Part shown: positions 30,673-39,965 of the stretch, in pieces
Position numbering within the stretch: position 1 is the stretch's first letter
Layout: every line of letters begins with the position of its first letter
Assembly: GCA_016708725.1 (NCBI GenBank)
Contig: JADJFE010000008.1
Location: 265,091-329,090 of the forward strand
Reading direction: 5' to 3'
Source: Candidatus Aalborgicola bjergmarkensis
GTDB taxonomy: Bacteria > Pseudomonadota > Gammaproteobacteria > Burkholderiales > Burkholderiaceae_C
DNA length: 64,000 nucleotides
Position numbers and translations under genes: made by a program
Notes under the pieces: model-generated
What the model saw: only the letters and a program-made list of their open reading frames with translations
Database searches by the model: none
Told to the model about the DNA's origin: nothing

Positions 30673-30816
30673 GTTTTTTCAGTGACTCAAGTTCAGCGCG
30701 CAGTGTCGCCAGATTCTCCTTTTTTATCTGTGCGTCGCTGGGTGTCGGTTCCGGCAGTAACTCCCACTTGGTTATTTCTTGCTCTTTGTCGTCAATCAGC
30801 GCGAACAAGTCAAACC
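30673..30816 (-). pseudogene. middle part of the doubly interrupted satellite 2 gene
   Basis: Forty-eight codons (DLFALIDDKEQEITKWELLP to ELESLKK), a charged coiled-coil segment, lying between the ISNCY-type insertion on its upstream side and IS66 on its downstream side. The frame agrees with both neighbours after removal of the duplications. Confidence 0.75.
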
Positions 30817-31224
30817 TGGTCAGCGACAATCATCTTGGCCGGTCGTGTTGCCTCACCGAGAAATGTTACTCGATATCTCATTGACGTTTTTTGTTTTATT
30901 CCTCTTTTTTATCGATTGAGGATCGCCAAGTAAGCCAGTTTTTGCCGAAATCCAAGTCGTATTCCTGATGGTTACTTGAAATTTCCTTACCTGTTGTCTG
31001 CATATTCCGGTGAGCGTGACCGACGGTTAGGATAAGTGGTGACATCGTAATTGGAGAGCTTATTCTTCAGAAGTTTCTTTAATCTAGGCCCCTGTCAGGC
31101 CGCCGGAGGCCCCTAAAAGGTCATGCATGTACTCATGCATGATCCCGCCGTGAGGCGTTGCCGCTTTTTCAGTTTCGGTCGCGCGGCCGGAATCGCTGAT
31201 CACGTTGGACCGGAATACGCATGA

Positions 31225-31966
31225 TCAGATTTCTGTGGGCTTGGTATCTGGTTTGCGCAGGCCAACCAAGACCATTTCTTTGGCACGATCAGTTCTCCAT
31301 GTTTTTACTCGGCGTTGCAATGTTCGCAACTGAGCCTTGCTACCGTACAGATATGGGATCATCGCGGCCAACCTATTCATCAAGTCTTTTGCAGACACAG
31401 CCGGCTCAGCAATCAACCAGCCTTCGATGGTCGACCAAGCGTCGGCGAACGGATCAACACGCGATCTCCACCAATGCTTGGACGAAGGCTGCTTGCGATG
31501 CGTTGGACGCACTTCGCCATCCTTCCATGCTGTGCTCAAGTTCGACATGAAAGTCTGTAAGTCGGCCTCACCTGCAGGCGCCGGTACTTGGCAAACTCCG
31601 TGGGCCGCCAGTTCACTCAATGCTGTCTGAGCAAGCCGTATTTCTTGCAGCAGCCGTACGGGATCGAGCGTTTTGAATTGCGCTTGTAGTTTCTCTTTGA
31701 TTACAGATGACACGCTATCGTGGGCCAGCAAACGCTCGTAAGGTGTTGCCGGCTTGAAGTAGACTTTGTGCACATGCGCGCCATCGCGTGTCTTGGATTT
31801 CAACTTGAAAGAAGGCTGGAAGAAGTTGATGTACAGGCGTGAAGAAGCATAGAGTTTGGCTAAGGTCTGTGTGGCTTGGAGCCCGCTCAGGCGGCCATAT
31901 CCAACCAAGCGGCGCACGATCGCGCCATTCTTTTGCTCTACCCAGGCTTGGTCGTTTTTCTTGTAG
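31225..31966 (-). pseudogene. C-terminal part of the ISNCY-type DDE transposase
   Basis: Continues the transposase started at 34731. It has the catalytic glutamate motif KNDQAWVEQKNGAIVRRL followed by the family's C-terminal helical region. Joining through the CTACAA duplication gives RAYKKNDQAW in frame. Confidence 0.85.
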
Positions 31967-33958
31967 CGGATCTTCCCCCATAACCTTTGCCACATCTATC
32001 TAAATCAATGACTTAGCAATTTTGTAGCCACTAATTTTTCTTTAGAAAATTTATTTTTTCATTGGTAATTTTGCAGTTTTTTGACTATATTTGTAGTCAC
32101 TATGTATATCGACGCTTCTACTGTTCGTAACGGCGAGAAATCATACACCCGTTATCTTCTGCGTGAAAGCTTTCGCGATGGCGGAAAGGTCAAGCATCGC
32201 ACCATTGCTAACCTAAGCAAGTGCTCTGAACAAGATATTGCAGCCATGCGCTTGGCCTTCAAACACAAGGATCAATTGAGCACGCTGTCTGCTCAACTTG
32301 ACGGGCCTATTTCTGTCCCAAAGGTACCCCAGCTAGACACCCCCATTGCTGAGGCAAAGACCGCTGTTGTCAGTGACATTGATTTGATGCACGTGCAACT
32401 GCATCAAGGGCAGTCCATTGGTGCGATCTGGCTACTCGCAGAACTTGCGCGTGAGTTGGGTATTACGAGCGCTTTGGGTTCAGAGCGTGCAGGTCGTCTT
32501 GCGTTGTGGCAGGTGTTGGCACGCGCAATAGACCAAGGCTCACGGCTGTCTGCGGTGCGCCTGGCACGCGTTCACGCATGCGGAATTTTGGATTTGCCAC
32601 GTTTTGATGAAGACGATTTGTACCAAAACCTTGGTTGGCTCACCGAGCAACAGGAGTTCATTGAGAAAACGCTTTTTACACACTCTCAAGCAAGCAACTA
32701 CAGCGCACAGCATCACACACAGAGCGCACCTGAGCAGGTTACGAACAAGTCAGCACAACGTACATCAGATGGACTGTTTCTCTACGATGTCACCAGCAGT
32801 TATCTGGAGGGTTCATGTAACGAACTCGGAGCCTTTGGCTACAACCGGGACGGCAAGAAGGGCAAAAGCCAGATTGTCATTGGTTTACTGTGCGATGGCT
32901 ACGGAGTGCCGCTGGGCATTGAGGTATTTTCTGGCAATACTCAAGACCCCAAGACAGTAAAAAACCAGATCGACAAGCTCGCTGCGCGTTTTGGAGCCAA
33001 AGAGGTCACGCTGGTGGGTGATCGGGGCATGATCAAAAGCGAACAGATAGAGCTGCTTGCTAAAAAGGGGTATTCATACATTACGGCCATTACAAAACCT
33101 CAGATTGAGGGCTTGCTCAAGTCTGGTGTATTGCGGATGGACTTGTTTAAGGATGGCTTGGCCGAGGTCAGCGACGGAGTTGATCAGGTGCGCTACGTGC
33201 TGCGGCGCAACCCAGTGCGTCAGAGTGAATTGGCAGCTTCACATCAGAGCAAATTTGAGCGGTTGCAGGCACTTTTGGACAAAAGCAACCAGTACCTGGA
33301 CGAGCATAAACGAGCCAAAACCAATTTGGCGCTGGCGCGAATTGAGAAAAATGCAAAGAGCTGGGACTACAGGCGTGGGTCAGCGTGACGCTCAACGAGC
33401 GCATACTCAGTTTGAAAGAAGACGCACAGGCAAAATCAAAACACACCCAACTCGATGGCTGCTACGTGATAAAAACCGATGTAAAAGCCAAAAAAGCGAG
33501 CAAAGAAGTCGTGCACGCGCGCTACAAGGATCTGGCACATGTGGAGTGGGCGTTTCGCACCTCCAAGACTATGCTGGAAATGCGTCCGCTATACGTGCGG
33601 TTGGCTTCGCACACACGCGGACATGCCCTGGTAGTGATGTTGGCATATCGGTTGGTACAAGAGTTAGCTAAACGCTGGCGCAATTTAGATGTAACAGTGG
33701 CAGAGGGGTTGCTCAATTGACCACGCTTTGTGTGCATGAGCTCAGTGTTAAGGGTGCTGAGAATCATCAGATCGTGCGCTGTGTCCCCACTCCCAATGAT
33801 GCAATCCAGAAACTATTTGAACATGCCGGCATTGGATTGCCAAAATCACCAAACAAGGAAGTCAATGTGTCCACTAAAAGAAAATTGACCACTCAAAGAA
33901 AGTGAATTAAATCAATTAGTTGATGCAGTTTTGCTCGGTTGACTAGGGGGAAGATCCG
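31967..33958 (+). mobile_element. IS1634-type insertion sequence, copy 1 (1,992 bp)
   Basis: Inverted repeats CGGATCTTCCCCC at both ends and a 6-bp target duplication TTGTAG (31961-31966 and 33959-33964). It lies inside the ISNCY-type transposase gene. Confidence 0.9.
32102..33905 (+). pseudogene. IS1634-family transposase with two frameshifts
   Basis: Similar in layout to the intact transposase at 50012-51718: the N-terminal LRESFRDGGKVKHRTIANLS, the DVTSSYLEG and VGDRGMIKSEQIELL catalytic regions, and the late HVEWAFRTSKTMLEMRPLYVR segment. The first frame stops at 33388, shortly after an A-rich GAGAAAAATG stretch. The second stops at 33720 and the third ends at 33905. Each step is a -1 shift. 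The two slips make it a pseudogene. A single programmed slip is conceivable but two are not typical of this family. Confidence 0.85.
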
Positions 33959-34731
33959 TTGTAGGCCCGCGAACGGGTCTGCTCAAGGCAGCGCCCCTTG
34001 CAGTATTCAAAGACGGTCTCATTCATGAAGGCGCCATCGTTGTCTGAATCCACGCCGAGCATTGCGAACGGCAGATCGAGCGCCGCTTTGTCCAAAGCTT
34101 CGATGACCAGCATCTGATTGCGCATCCGCATGGCTACGCATTCGGTCCAACCGCTGGCGATATCGGTCAGGGTAAGGGTGTGAACAAAGTCGCCTCCGGT
34201 CTTGTCGCCCCCACAATGCTCGACCATGTCTATCTCAAAAAAACCTGGTGGCGGATTTCGCCAGTCGGCAAAAGTTCGCACAGGAATACTGCGCCTGATT
34301 GCCGCACCAACGCCCTTACGGCGCTTGCGCTGCCCGTCGATGTGCTGGCGCGCTTTTACCAAGACACGGTCTATAGTGGCCGCACTGACTTGCAAGAGTT
34401 TTCTCCGAATGACCGGATCAAGATCAAGGTGGCCATGCCGTTCCATCGCATCGATCAAGGTCGGCATCAATGCTTTGAGGCGCTTGCCGCAGACACGGTC
34501 AGCGGCCTCCCACAACATTATCAGCGCTTGCTGTACGGCTTCGTCGTAAAGGCGGTTGCGATCAGGTGTAGCCTTGGCTCCAGCGGCTTCCTTTCCAAGC
34601 ACACGAATGGCGTGCTTACGGTGATATTTAGTTAGAGCCACATATTCGTCAAGAATCTTGATTCGCTCGCCGAAAGACGCACTGCGATATCGTGTTCGCA
34701 GTACCTCAGTCAATTCCTTGCGTGTTGTCAT
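33959..34731 (-). pseudogene. N-terminal part of the ISNCY-type DDE transposase
   Basis: Starts at MTTRKELTEVLRTRY with an N-terminal helix-turn-helix region (GERIKILDEYVALTKYHRKHAI). Then come the first two catalytic aspartate motifs, FFEIDMVEHCGGDKTGG and GVDSDNDGAFMNE. It breaks at RAY, where the IS1634-type element is inserted. Confidence 0.85.
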
Positions 34732-34867
34732 GCTGATTTGCCTTTTCACGTTTTTTTCGCTCCCATCGGACAACCCGATGGGTAACAATTTACATGAGGC
34801 AACAGGTCAGCACAAGTAACATTTAAGCTGAGTCAATGCGACCGGCCAAGATGATTGACGCTATCCA

Positions 34868-35120
34868 CAAACCAGTACTTATTTTCTGCTGGGTCTTGTT
34901 GTGCTGCCTTCTGTTGATGTGCAGCATGGTCGTACCGTCGCTTAGACTCAATGCCTCGCTGACGGTCAACCTCTACAGCTCTGGCAGTACGCACATCGGG
35001 CGTGAGTGTTTGCCACTCGGGTATGTAGGCGGTCGCTATGTCCTGTAAGTCACACGGCAACCCCGCCAACGGTGTGTCTACCAACTTACCCAGCTTTCCA
35101 AATACGGTTTCCGAGTCCAT
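34868..35120 (-). pseudogene. 5' part of the doubly interrupted satellite 2 gene (about 222 aa when rejoined)
   Basis: The N-terminus (LVDTPLAGLPCDLQDIATAY, then PEWQTLTPDVRTARAVEVDRQ) looks like a protein often found between integrase and alpA in betaproteobacterial islands. It breaks at NKYW, where the ISNCY-type element sits. Removing that element restores NKYWFDLFALIDD, and removing IS66 restores the rest, to a stop at 28612. It occupies the same place as the intact 237-aa gene of satellite 1. Function unknown; a long charged coiled coil is predicted in the middle. Confidence 0.75.
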
Positions 35121-35147
35121 AGCGCCCCTCCAGGCATTGCGCCCTCG

Positions 35148-35237
35148 CTTGATAGAACCAGCGCCAGACGCTCGGAGGGGTGAGCGCTTTTCGGTCGGGG
35201 TAATTAGGCCCGGCCTAGGCGTGGTTGAAACTTGATT
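35148..35237 (-). ncRNA. conserved structured RNA motif downstream of integrase, copy in satellite 2
   Basis: About 90 bp, strongly similar to 52668-52757. Conserved blocks (GGCCTAATTACCCCGACCG and CTGGCGCTGGTTCTATCAAG, minus strand) flank a hairpin whose stem sequence differs between copies yet still pairs (AGCGCTC with GAGCGTCT here, GCACACCG with CGGTGTGC in the other). Starts right at the stop codon of the antitoxin gene. Could be a terminator plus processed RNA, or a regulatory RNA. Confidence 0.5.
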
Positions 35238-35699
35238 TTATGCGGCTATCGCTGGCGCTGTCTGGGCTTCGGTCGAAGCCGTCCATCCCTCGGATGTCTC
35301 TCGCAGCACCAGCATGAAACGCTCGGCTTCATTCAGGGCTGTGACGATGCTTTTTACGTGAGCATCCCCGTCTGCATGTGCCGTGTAGATCAACCGCATG
35401 GTGGTATCGGCCATCTTGGGCACGCGCCCGGTTTTCTCCCAGATTGCCACGGCTTGACCGCTCACACCCAGTAATTGCCCAAGGCTAGGCTGTGACAAGG
35501 CCATCCCCTGGCGCAGATAGCGAAACTCCGTCCCGGTCAATTTGGACGGCTTACGAGTCAGCGCCAGACAGATAGCCCGCGTCAGTCCATCAAGATCATC
35601 AAAGGCCACTGCCTTACCGTAAGGCGTGTCCTGCTCCCGGTAGCCGTTTTCCAGCCACACATTGCGTAAACCGTCATCCGTGAAGTGGTACATATTCAT
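35238..35699 (-). CDS. HTH-type antitoxin/regulator paired with DUF4258 toxin
   Basis: A 153-residue DNA-binding protein. A helix-turn-helix of the Xre type lies about residues 70-105 (LRQGMALSQPSLGQLLGVSGQAVAIWEKTGRVP), with an N-terminal domain starting MYHFTDDGLRNVWLENGY. The ATG at 35699 overlaps the toxin stop (ATGA), the usual arrangement for this pair. It presumably neutralises the DUF4258 protein and represses the operon. Its last codons, GCC GCA TAA, match those of the neighbouring integrase, and the conserved RNA motif follows at once. Confidence 0.8.
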   Translation of the reverse strand: MNMYHFTDDGLRNVWLENGYREQDTPYGKAVAFDDLDGLTRAICLALTRKPSKLTGTEFRYLRQGMALSQPSLGQLLGVSGQAVAIWEKTGRVPKMADTTMRLIYTAHADGDAHVKSIVTALNEAERFMLVLRETSEGWTASTEAQTAPAIAA

Positions 35700-35989
35700 T
35701 CCCCGATCAGCATTACCGTCACCACTGCGCCGCTGTCTGCCTGCACACTTTGCAACGCCACTACAGCCCCCACACTCCGCCCTGCAATGTGACGCTCCAT
35801 CCGGCAAAGCATGTGCCCGGTTTTAATGTCCGGTTCAGGCTCGCGCCGAATCACGCCGCGCTGCAACACCTCCAGCACCTGGGCATAGGTAACGCCCCGC
35901 TGGCGCATCCGTTCCTTGGCGTGGCGTGTGAACAAGATTCGCCCGCTGTCCGTGGCAATCGCCCGTATCAGCGACTCCCATTGCGCCAT
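35696..35989 (-). CDS. DUF4258 putative toxin
   Basis: A 97-residue protein with the DUF4258 signature: FTRHAKERMRQRGVTYAQVLEVL near residues 20-42, then the GHMLCRMERHIAGR and VVALQ strands. Together with the overlapping helix-turn-helix gene it forms a likely toxin-antitoxin module. A possible -10 element TATAAT lies at 36013-36018 on the minus strand, about 25 bp before the ATG, though no good -35 is visible. DUF4258 proteins are related to RelE/HigB-like RNases by context rather than by proven activity. Confidence 0.75.
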   Translation of the reverse strand: MAQWESLIRAIATDSGRILFTRHAKERMRQRGVTYAQVLEVLQRGVIRREPEPDIKTGHMLCRMERHIAGRSVGAVVALQSVQADSGAVVTVMLIGE

Positions 35990-36120
35990 GCTTAGGGTAC
36001 TGGCATATATTTATTATAGGTTGCGGCTGTATTTGCAGGGTTTTCGGGGTTTATGGGGGTGCCCCCTGGGGCACATTCAAAAATTACAGCCCCTGCCTGG
36101 CAACCTCATCACGTTGGCCT

Positions 36121-37359
36121 TTATGCGGCTCTGGTCAACTGAATCACCTCAGCACCAGCACGAAGTTTGTCCAGGTAGTCTGCCCATGTCTGCAACATGG
36201 CGGAACGCTCTTGTAGATGCGTTGCCCGGTCGTATGCGCCACCGTGGGTAACATGGCTGACGTGCGCCATATTCGCTTCGATAACCTCTACAGGGAATTT
36301 CAGCACCTCTCGCAAGATCGTGCGGCCTGTTGCCCTGTACCCGTGCCAAGAGTGGATCTCCTTGTAGCCCAGTGCGGCCAATGCTACTGTAAGTGCTGCC
36401 TCAGACATGGGCTTCTTTGGATCACGGCCACCTGTGAATACATACTCGCCAGCGCCGGTCAAGTGTTGAATGTCGCGCAAGATAGCCAGTGCCTGCGTGG
36501 GTAACGGTATCTCGTGGTCACGTCCGTTTAGTTTGCCTTCCTTGGTGCGTTTGATTTCCTCGCTGGGGATGGTCCACAAGGCGCGGTCAAAATCAATATC
36601 CGCCCAGCGCATGGTGCGCAGATTGCCCGGACGTTGAAACAGGATAGGCACCAGCTTGAATGCAGCTTTGACAACCGGACCTCCTGTGTAGGCATCTGTA
36701 GTGCGTAGTAGCTGCCCAAGTTGCACAGGATCAATGATTGCCGGGTAGTTTTGCTTGATATGCGGCTTGAGTGCCTTTTGAATGTCCGGGGTGATGTCAC
36801 GCTCAGCCCTGGCAGTGGCGACCGCATAACACCATATCCCGTGTGCGGTCTGGTGTACCCGGTGGGCAACATCCAACGAACCGCGCTCCTCCACCTTGCG
36901 TATGACGGTCAATAGCTCTATCGGCTTGATGGTGCCGATGGATCGCGCCCCCAGCCACGGCAACAGGTCTTTAGTGACGTTGCGGCTCTCGCGTATGTAG
37001 TGGCTCTCGCTCCAGGTTGGTTTACGCAACTCCAGCCATTCAAAAGCAGTTGCGTCCAGTGTGTCGTTTGCTGCTACGGCCTGCCGCGCTTTATCTTCGC
37101 GCTTGGCATCGCTGGGGTCTTTGTCCATTGCCAAGTGCTTACGGGCCTTATCGCGGGCTTCTCGGGCATCTGATAGCGATGTTGCCGGGTACACACCGAT
37201 GGCTAAGGTCTTTTGTTTGCCAGCGAATCTGTAAGCCATGCGCCAGTATTTGCCCGTAGCGCTGACATGCAGGTATAGACCTTTACCGTCGCTGTGCTTA
37301 TCCCCACTTGCACGACCAGAGTGCTTTACCTGCTTGATGAATGTGTCCGTGAGTGCCAT
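36121..37359 (-). CDS. int: P4-type tyrosine integrase of satellite 2
   Basis: Site-specific recombinase of the P4/CP4-57 type, 412 residues from MALTDTFIKQVK. It has the DUF4102-like N-terminal domain (GLYLHVSATGKYWRMAYRF) and a catalytic domain with Arg in QRPGNLR, His and Arg in WHGYRATGR, His in ANMAHVSH and Tyr in GAYDRATH. ATG 37359 is chosen because the conserved N-terminus starts there. Upstream ATGs in the same frame lie over repeats that look like a control region. It marks the right end of satellite 2. The complete catalytic set suggests it could be active. Confidence 0.9.
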   Translation of the reverse strand: MALTDTFIKQVKHSGRASGDKHSDGKGLYLHVSATGKYWRMAYRFAGKQKTLAIGVYPATSLSDAREARDKARKHLAMDKDPSDAKREDKARQAVAANDTLDATAFEWLELRKPTWSESHYIRESRNVTKDLLPWLGARSIGTIKPIELLTVIRKVEERGSLDVAHRVHQTAHGIWCYAVATARAERDITPDIQKALKPHIKQNYPAIIDPVQLGQLLRTTDAYTGGPVVKAAFKLVPILFQRPGNLRTMRWADIDFDRALWTIPSEEIKRTKEGKLNGRDHEIPLPTQALAILRDIQHLTGAGEYVFTGGRDPKKPMSEAALTVALAALGYKEIHSWHGYRATGRTILREVLKFPVEVIEANMAHVSHVTHGGAYDRATHLQERSAMLQTWADYLDKLRAGAEVIQLTRAA

Positions 37360-37434
37360 ACATGCGGCGAAACCTCTCGAAAGATACGCCGTATACCGCA
37401 TGAATGCTAGGTTCTTGATTTGGAAAAGCAATTT

Positions 37435-37460
37435 TGTTCCCCGATTTGTTCCCCGGTTTT
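37435..37460 (-). promoter_or_regulatory. tandem GGGGAACA repeats upstream of integrase 2
   Basis: Two GTTCCCC copies at 37436-37442 and 37448-37454 (12-bp spacing), read GGGGAACA on the coding strand. The same pair with the same spacing lies in front of integrase 1 at 54060-54078. Likely integrase arm sites or an autoregulatory operator. Confidence 0.5.
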
Positions 37461-37522
37461 GCCTTTGATACCCCCATTCCCATGCAAAAACACGCATTCC
37501 GCACGGTCAATCAGAACAACAG

Positions 37523-37994
37523 TTAAGCGATTAGACGGGGACCGGGAGAAAAATAGGCAAAGGGCGACTTACTGGGTTCCGGTTCAATGCCTGGGAGTGT
37601 GGGTTGTACATGGTTGGATGCCTGCACCCGGCCCCGTGCGGCAGGGCTTAGGCCAAAGTGCATCAAATAGCGATTCACCTGCTCACGGTGCGACTTAAGG
37701 AGCTGCACAATCACGCTTTGCTGCGCGTAACCGCTGGGCGTTACCGAATAGCTGGCGGCATACACGGCATCTGCGTACTCCATTTTTTCCTGCACAACGT
37801 AACGCTCCACCGCTCCATTGAACGCTGTTTCCAATTCCGCCAAACGCCCCACGGCCTGACAGTACAAAGCCAGCGCGGCCCGATCAAGACCGCTTATCAA
37901 GCCCAGCTCCTCCAAAAAAGGCGTGATGCGCTTCCACTCCTTGCGGGCCTCATGCCCAAGGTGCTTTGGCGGGCTGGGAATCTCTACCCTAGGG
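37523..37994 (-). pseudogene. terS: small terminase subunit (P27 family), C-terminal part
   Basis: C-terminal 156 codons of a P27-family small terminase, the DNA-recognition subunit of phage packaging. It runs VEIPSPPKHLGHEARKEWKR through ALALYCQAVGRLAELE and SVIVQLLKSHREQVNRYL. Its start lies on the other side of an IS66 element (39781-39886), and the rejoined protein of about 190 residues is fully in frame. It is the last gene of satellite 1. No large terminase follows. Confidence 0.88.
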
Positions 37995-39780
37995 GTAACT
38001 ACTCACCCCCCTTGTGGCAATAGGAGATCATCCAGCGAAATACACACTCCATCAAGTCCAGATGTAACTACCCGTTCCCCCTTGGTATCATCAGACATCC
38101 GGTCGAAATTTGCCCTTCAGACCCAGTTACTTTAAAGCGCGTAATGTGCTCCCTCTGATTGATTCGTAGCGATACTACCTCACAGCAGATTCATGGAAAT
38201 CAAGATTCCCAGCACAGATGAAGTAGATGCGGCCTTCGCGCATGGGCAGGGCGCGACGCGTGATTTGGTGAACAAACTGATCGGTATTGCTGAAACGTTG
38301 GTGGCGCAGGTCAAGAAGCAGGCGGATGTGATCCAAGCCATGAAGGTGAGCTTGGGCAAAGATAGCCACAACAGCAGCAAGCCGCCATCAAGCGATGGCT
38401 ACAAAAAGCCACAGCCGAAAAGTCTGCGCGTCAAAGGTCAGAAACCCAACGGGGGACAACCCGGTCATGAAGGCAACACGCTGAAAGCCGAAGAAAATCC
38501 GGATCATTTTGAAGAACATGAACCGGGACATTGCGCGTCGTGTGAGGAAGATCTGTCTGGTGTTGAGGCGTGCGCGAGTGAGTCACGGCAAGTTTTTGAC
38601 ATTCCTCCCATGCAAATTGAAGTCACGGAACACCGTGTGAAAACCAAGGTTTGCCCGAAATGTGGCACGGTGAATTGCGGAGAATTTCCAGAAGGAGTGA
38701 ATGCTGCAGTACAGTATGGGCAGGGCGTTGCGAGTCTTTGCACCTACCTCAACTGCGAGCACTACGTGCCGTTAGACAGGACAACGCAAATCTTCAAAGA
38801 CCTTTTCGGGCAAGACCTATCGGAATCCTTTGTGTTGAAGGCCACCGGCAAGACGTCCGAATCCGTCAAGCCATCGGAAGAAGCGATAAAGGAGCTGTTG
38901 GCAAACGGTGAAATTCTCCATACCGATGAATCAGGCGTGCGGGTGAAAGGCAAGTTGCACTGGGTTCATGTGGCATCAACCAAAAAGCTCACGCATTACG
39001 CTGTTCACGCCAAGCGAGGGAAGGAAGCCATGGACGAAATTGGCATTCTTCCGAAGTTCAAAGGCACAGGGATTCATGATCACTGGAAGCCCTATTTCCA
39101 GTACAGTTTCAAACACGGTGCCTGCAACGCCCATCAGTTGCGTGAACTGGTTGGTATTGTTGAGAATTGGCAGCAGCCGTGGGCGAAGAGCATGATCGAG
39201 GTATTGTGCGACATCAAAGACGCTGTGGATGAAAGCAAGAATAGAGGCACCACGGAACTGCCGGAGGAATTGAAAATTCAGTTCGTCAAGCGATATGAGG
39301 AGGTACTGGCAGCCGGATTTGCGGCCAATCCAGAGCAACCCGAGGATGAAAACGCTCCGGTCAAACGAGGAAGGAAAAAGCAGAGCCCACCGCGCAACCT
39401 GCTGGATCGGCTGAAGAATTTCCAGGAGGATACGCTACGCTTCATGAACGATTTCCGTGTTCCGTTCGACAACAATCTGAGCGAACGTGACATTCGGATG
39501 ATTAAAACCAAGATGAAGATATCCGGTACGTTTAGGACGCAGACTGGAGCCGAACAGTTTGCGCGCATTCGGGGGTACATATCAACAGCCCGTAAGAACG
39601 GGCAAAACATTCTCGGCGCTATCAAAGACGCGCTGGTCGGCAAACCGTTCATACCCGAAACGGCCTAACCCGGACGCTTGACAGCTGGGTGGTCGGCGCG
39701 GGATCGCCTACCGCAAACCTTCACCCGCGTGAACTGCACTCACTGGCCGTTGAAGATCGGTCAGTAACCTGAGTAGTTAC
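37995..39780 (+). mobile_element. IS66-family insertion sequence, copy 2 (1,786 bp)
   Basis: Ends GTAACTACTCA and TGAGTAGTTAC are flanked by the 8-bp duplication CCCTAGGG (37987-37994 and 39781-39788). The same element as copy 1, in opposite orientation, with an intact transposase. Confidence 0.95.
38193..39668 (+). CDS. IS66-family transposase (TnpC-like), intact
   Basis: A 491-residue transposase. An N-terminal leucine-rich coiled coil is followed by SHNSSKPPSSDG, the IS66 hallmark. A zinc-binding domain (CASCEEDL and CPKCGTVNCGEF) precedes the DDE-type core with HTDESGVRVKGK, IHDHWKPYFQY, HGACNAHQLREL and the final NNLSERDIRMIK. It lacks the two short accessory ORFs of classical IS66. It is probably the functional source for both copies in this island. 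Confidence 0.95.
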   Translation: MEIKIPSTDEVDAAFAHGQGATRDLVNKLIGIAETLVAQVKKQADVIQAMKVSLGKDSHNSSKPPSSDGYKKPQPKSLRVKGQKPNGGQPGHEGNTLKAEENPDHFEEHEPGHCASCEEDLSGVEACASESRQVFDIPPMQIEVTEHRVKTKVCPKCGTVNCGEFPEGVNAAVQYGQGVASLCTYLNCEHYVPLDRTTQIFKDLFGQDLSESFVLKATGKTSESVKPSEEAIKELLANGEILHTDESGVRVKGKLHWVHVASTKKLTHYAVHAKRGKEAMDEIGILPKFKGTGIHDHWKPYFQYSFKHGACNAHQLRELVGIVENWQQPWAKSMIEVLCDIKDAVDESKNRGTTELPEELKIQFVKRYEEVLAAGFAANPEQPEDENAPVKRGRKKQSPPRNLLDRLKNFQEDTLRFMNDFRVPFDNNLSERDIRMIKTKMKISGTFRTQTGAEQFARIRGYISTARKNGQNILGAIKDALVGKPFIPETA

Positions 39781-39886
39781 CCCTAGGGTTGATTCCATCA
39801 GACAAGTTGAGCACCCGCTTTCCCGGATTGCCCTCAATCGCCTTAAGAATATTGGGCTTAGGCAATGGCCCACGTGTTCCATTCAT
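39781..39886 (-). pseudogene. terS: small terminase subunit (P27 family), N-terminal part
   Basis: Starts MNGTRGPLPKPNILKAIEGN, the typical P27 N-terminus, and breaks at GINPR where IS66 copy 2 is inserted. It lies about 80 bp after the capsid gene in the same direction. Confidence 0.85.
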
Positions 39887-39933
39887 GACAAAATCCCCCA
39901 TACACTCGTTGAAGTCTGTAGAGTTTTGCATAG

Positions 39934-39955
39934 ATGCCGGGACGAACCCCGGCAT
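39934..39955 (-). terminator. hairpin between capsid and small terminase genes
   Basis: A perfect 8-bp stem (ATGCCGGG with CCCGGCAT) around a 6-base loop, in the 79-bp gap. No T tract follows on either strand, so an RNA-processing or translation-control hairpin is as likely as a terminator. Confidence 0.4.
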
Positions 39956-39965
39956 TCAATCACAC

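Larger units (their letters stand above)
30817..34867 (-). mobile_element. ISNCY-type insertion sequence, itself interrupted by an IS1634-type element
   Basis: Terminal inverted repeats of about 40 bp share the core AATCATCTTGGCCGGTCG (at 30828 on the plus strand and ending about 34856 on the minus strand). Target duplication is CAAACC (30811-30816 and 34868-34873). Subtracting the inner element leaves about 2.05 kb. The 400 bp at the left end (30817-31224) are non-coding, with a nested palindrome CATGCATG...CATGCATG near 31123-31142. Confidence 0.85.

Noticed and set aside
33340..33400. Programmed -1 frameshift in the IS1634-type transposase
   Set aside because: The family normally has a single frame, a second break follows at 33720, and no canonical slippery heptamer is in phase, so pseudogene decay is more likely.
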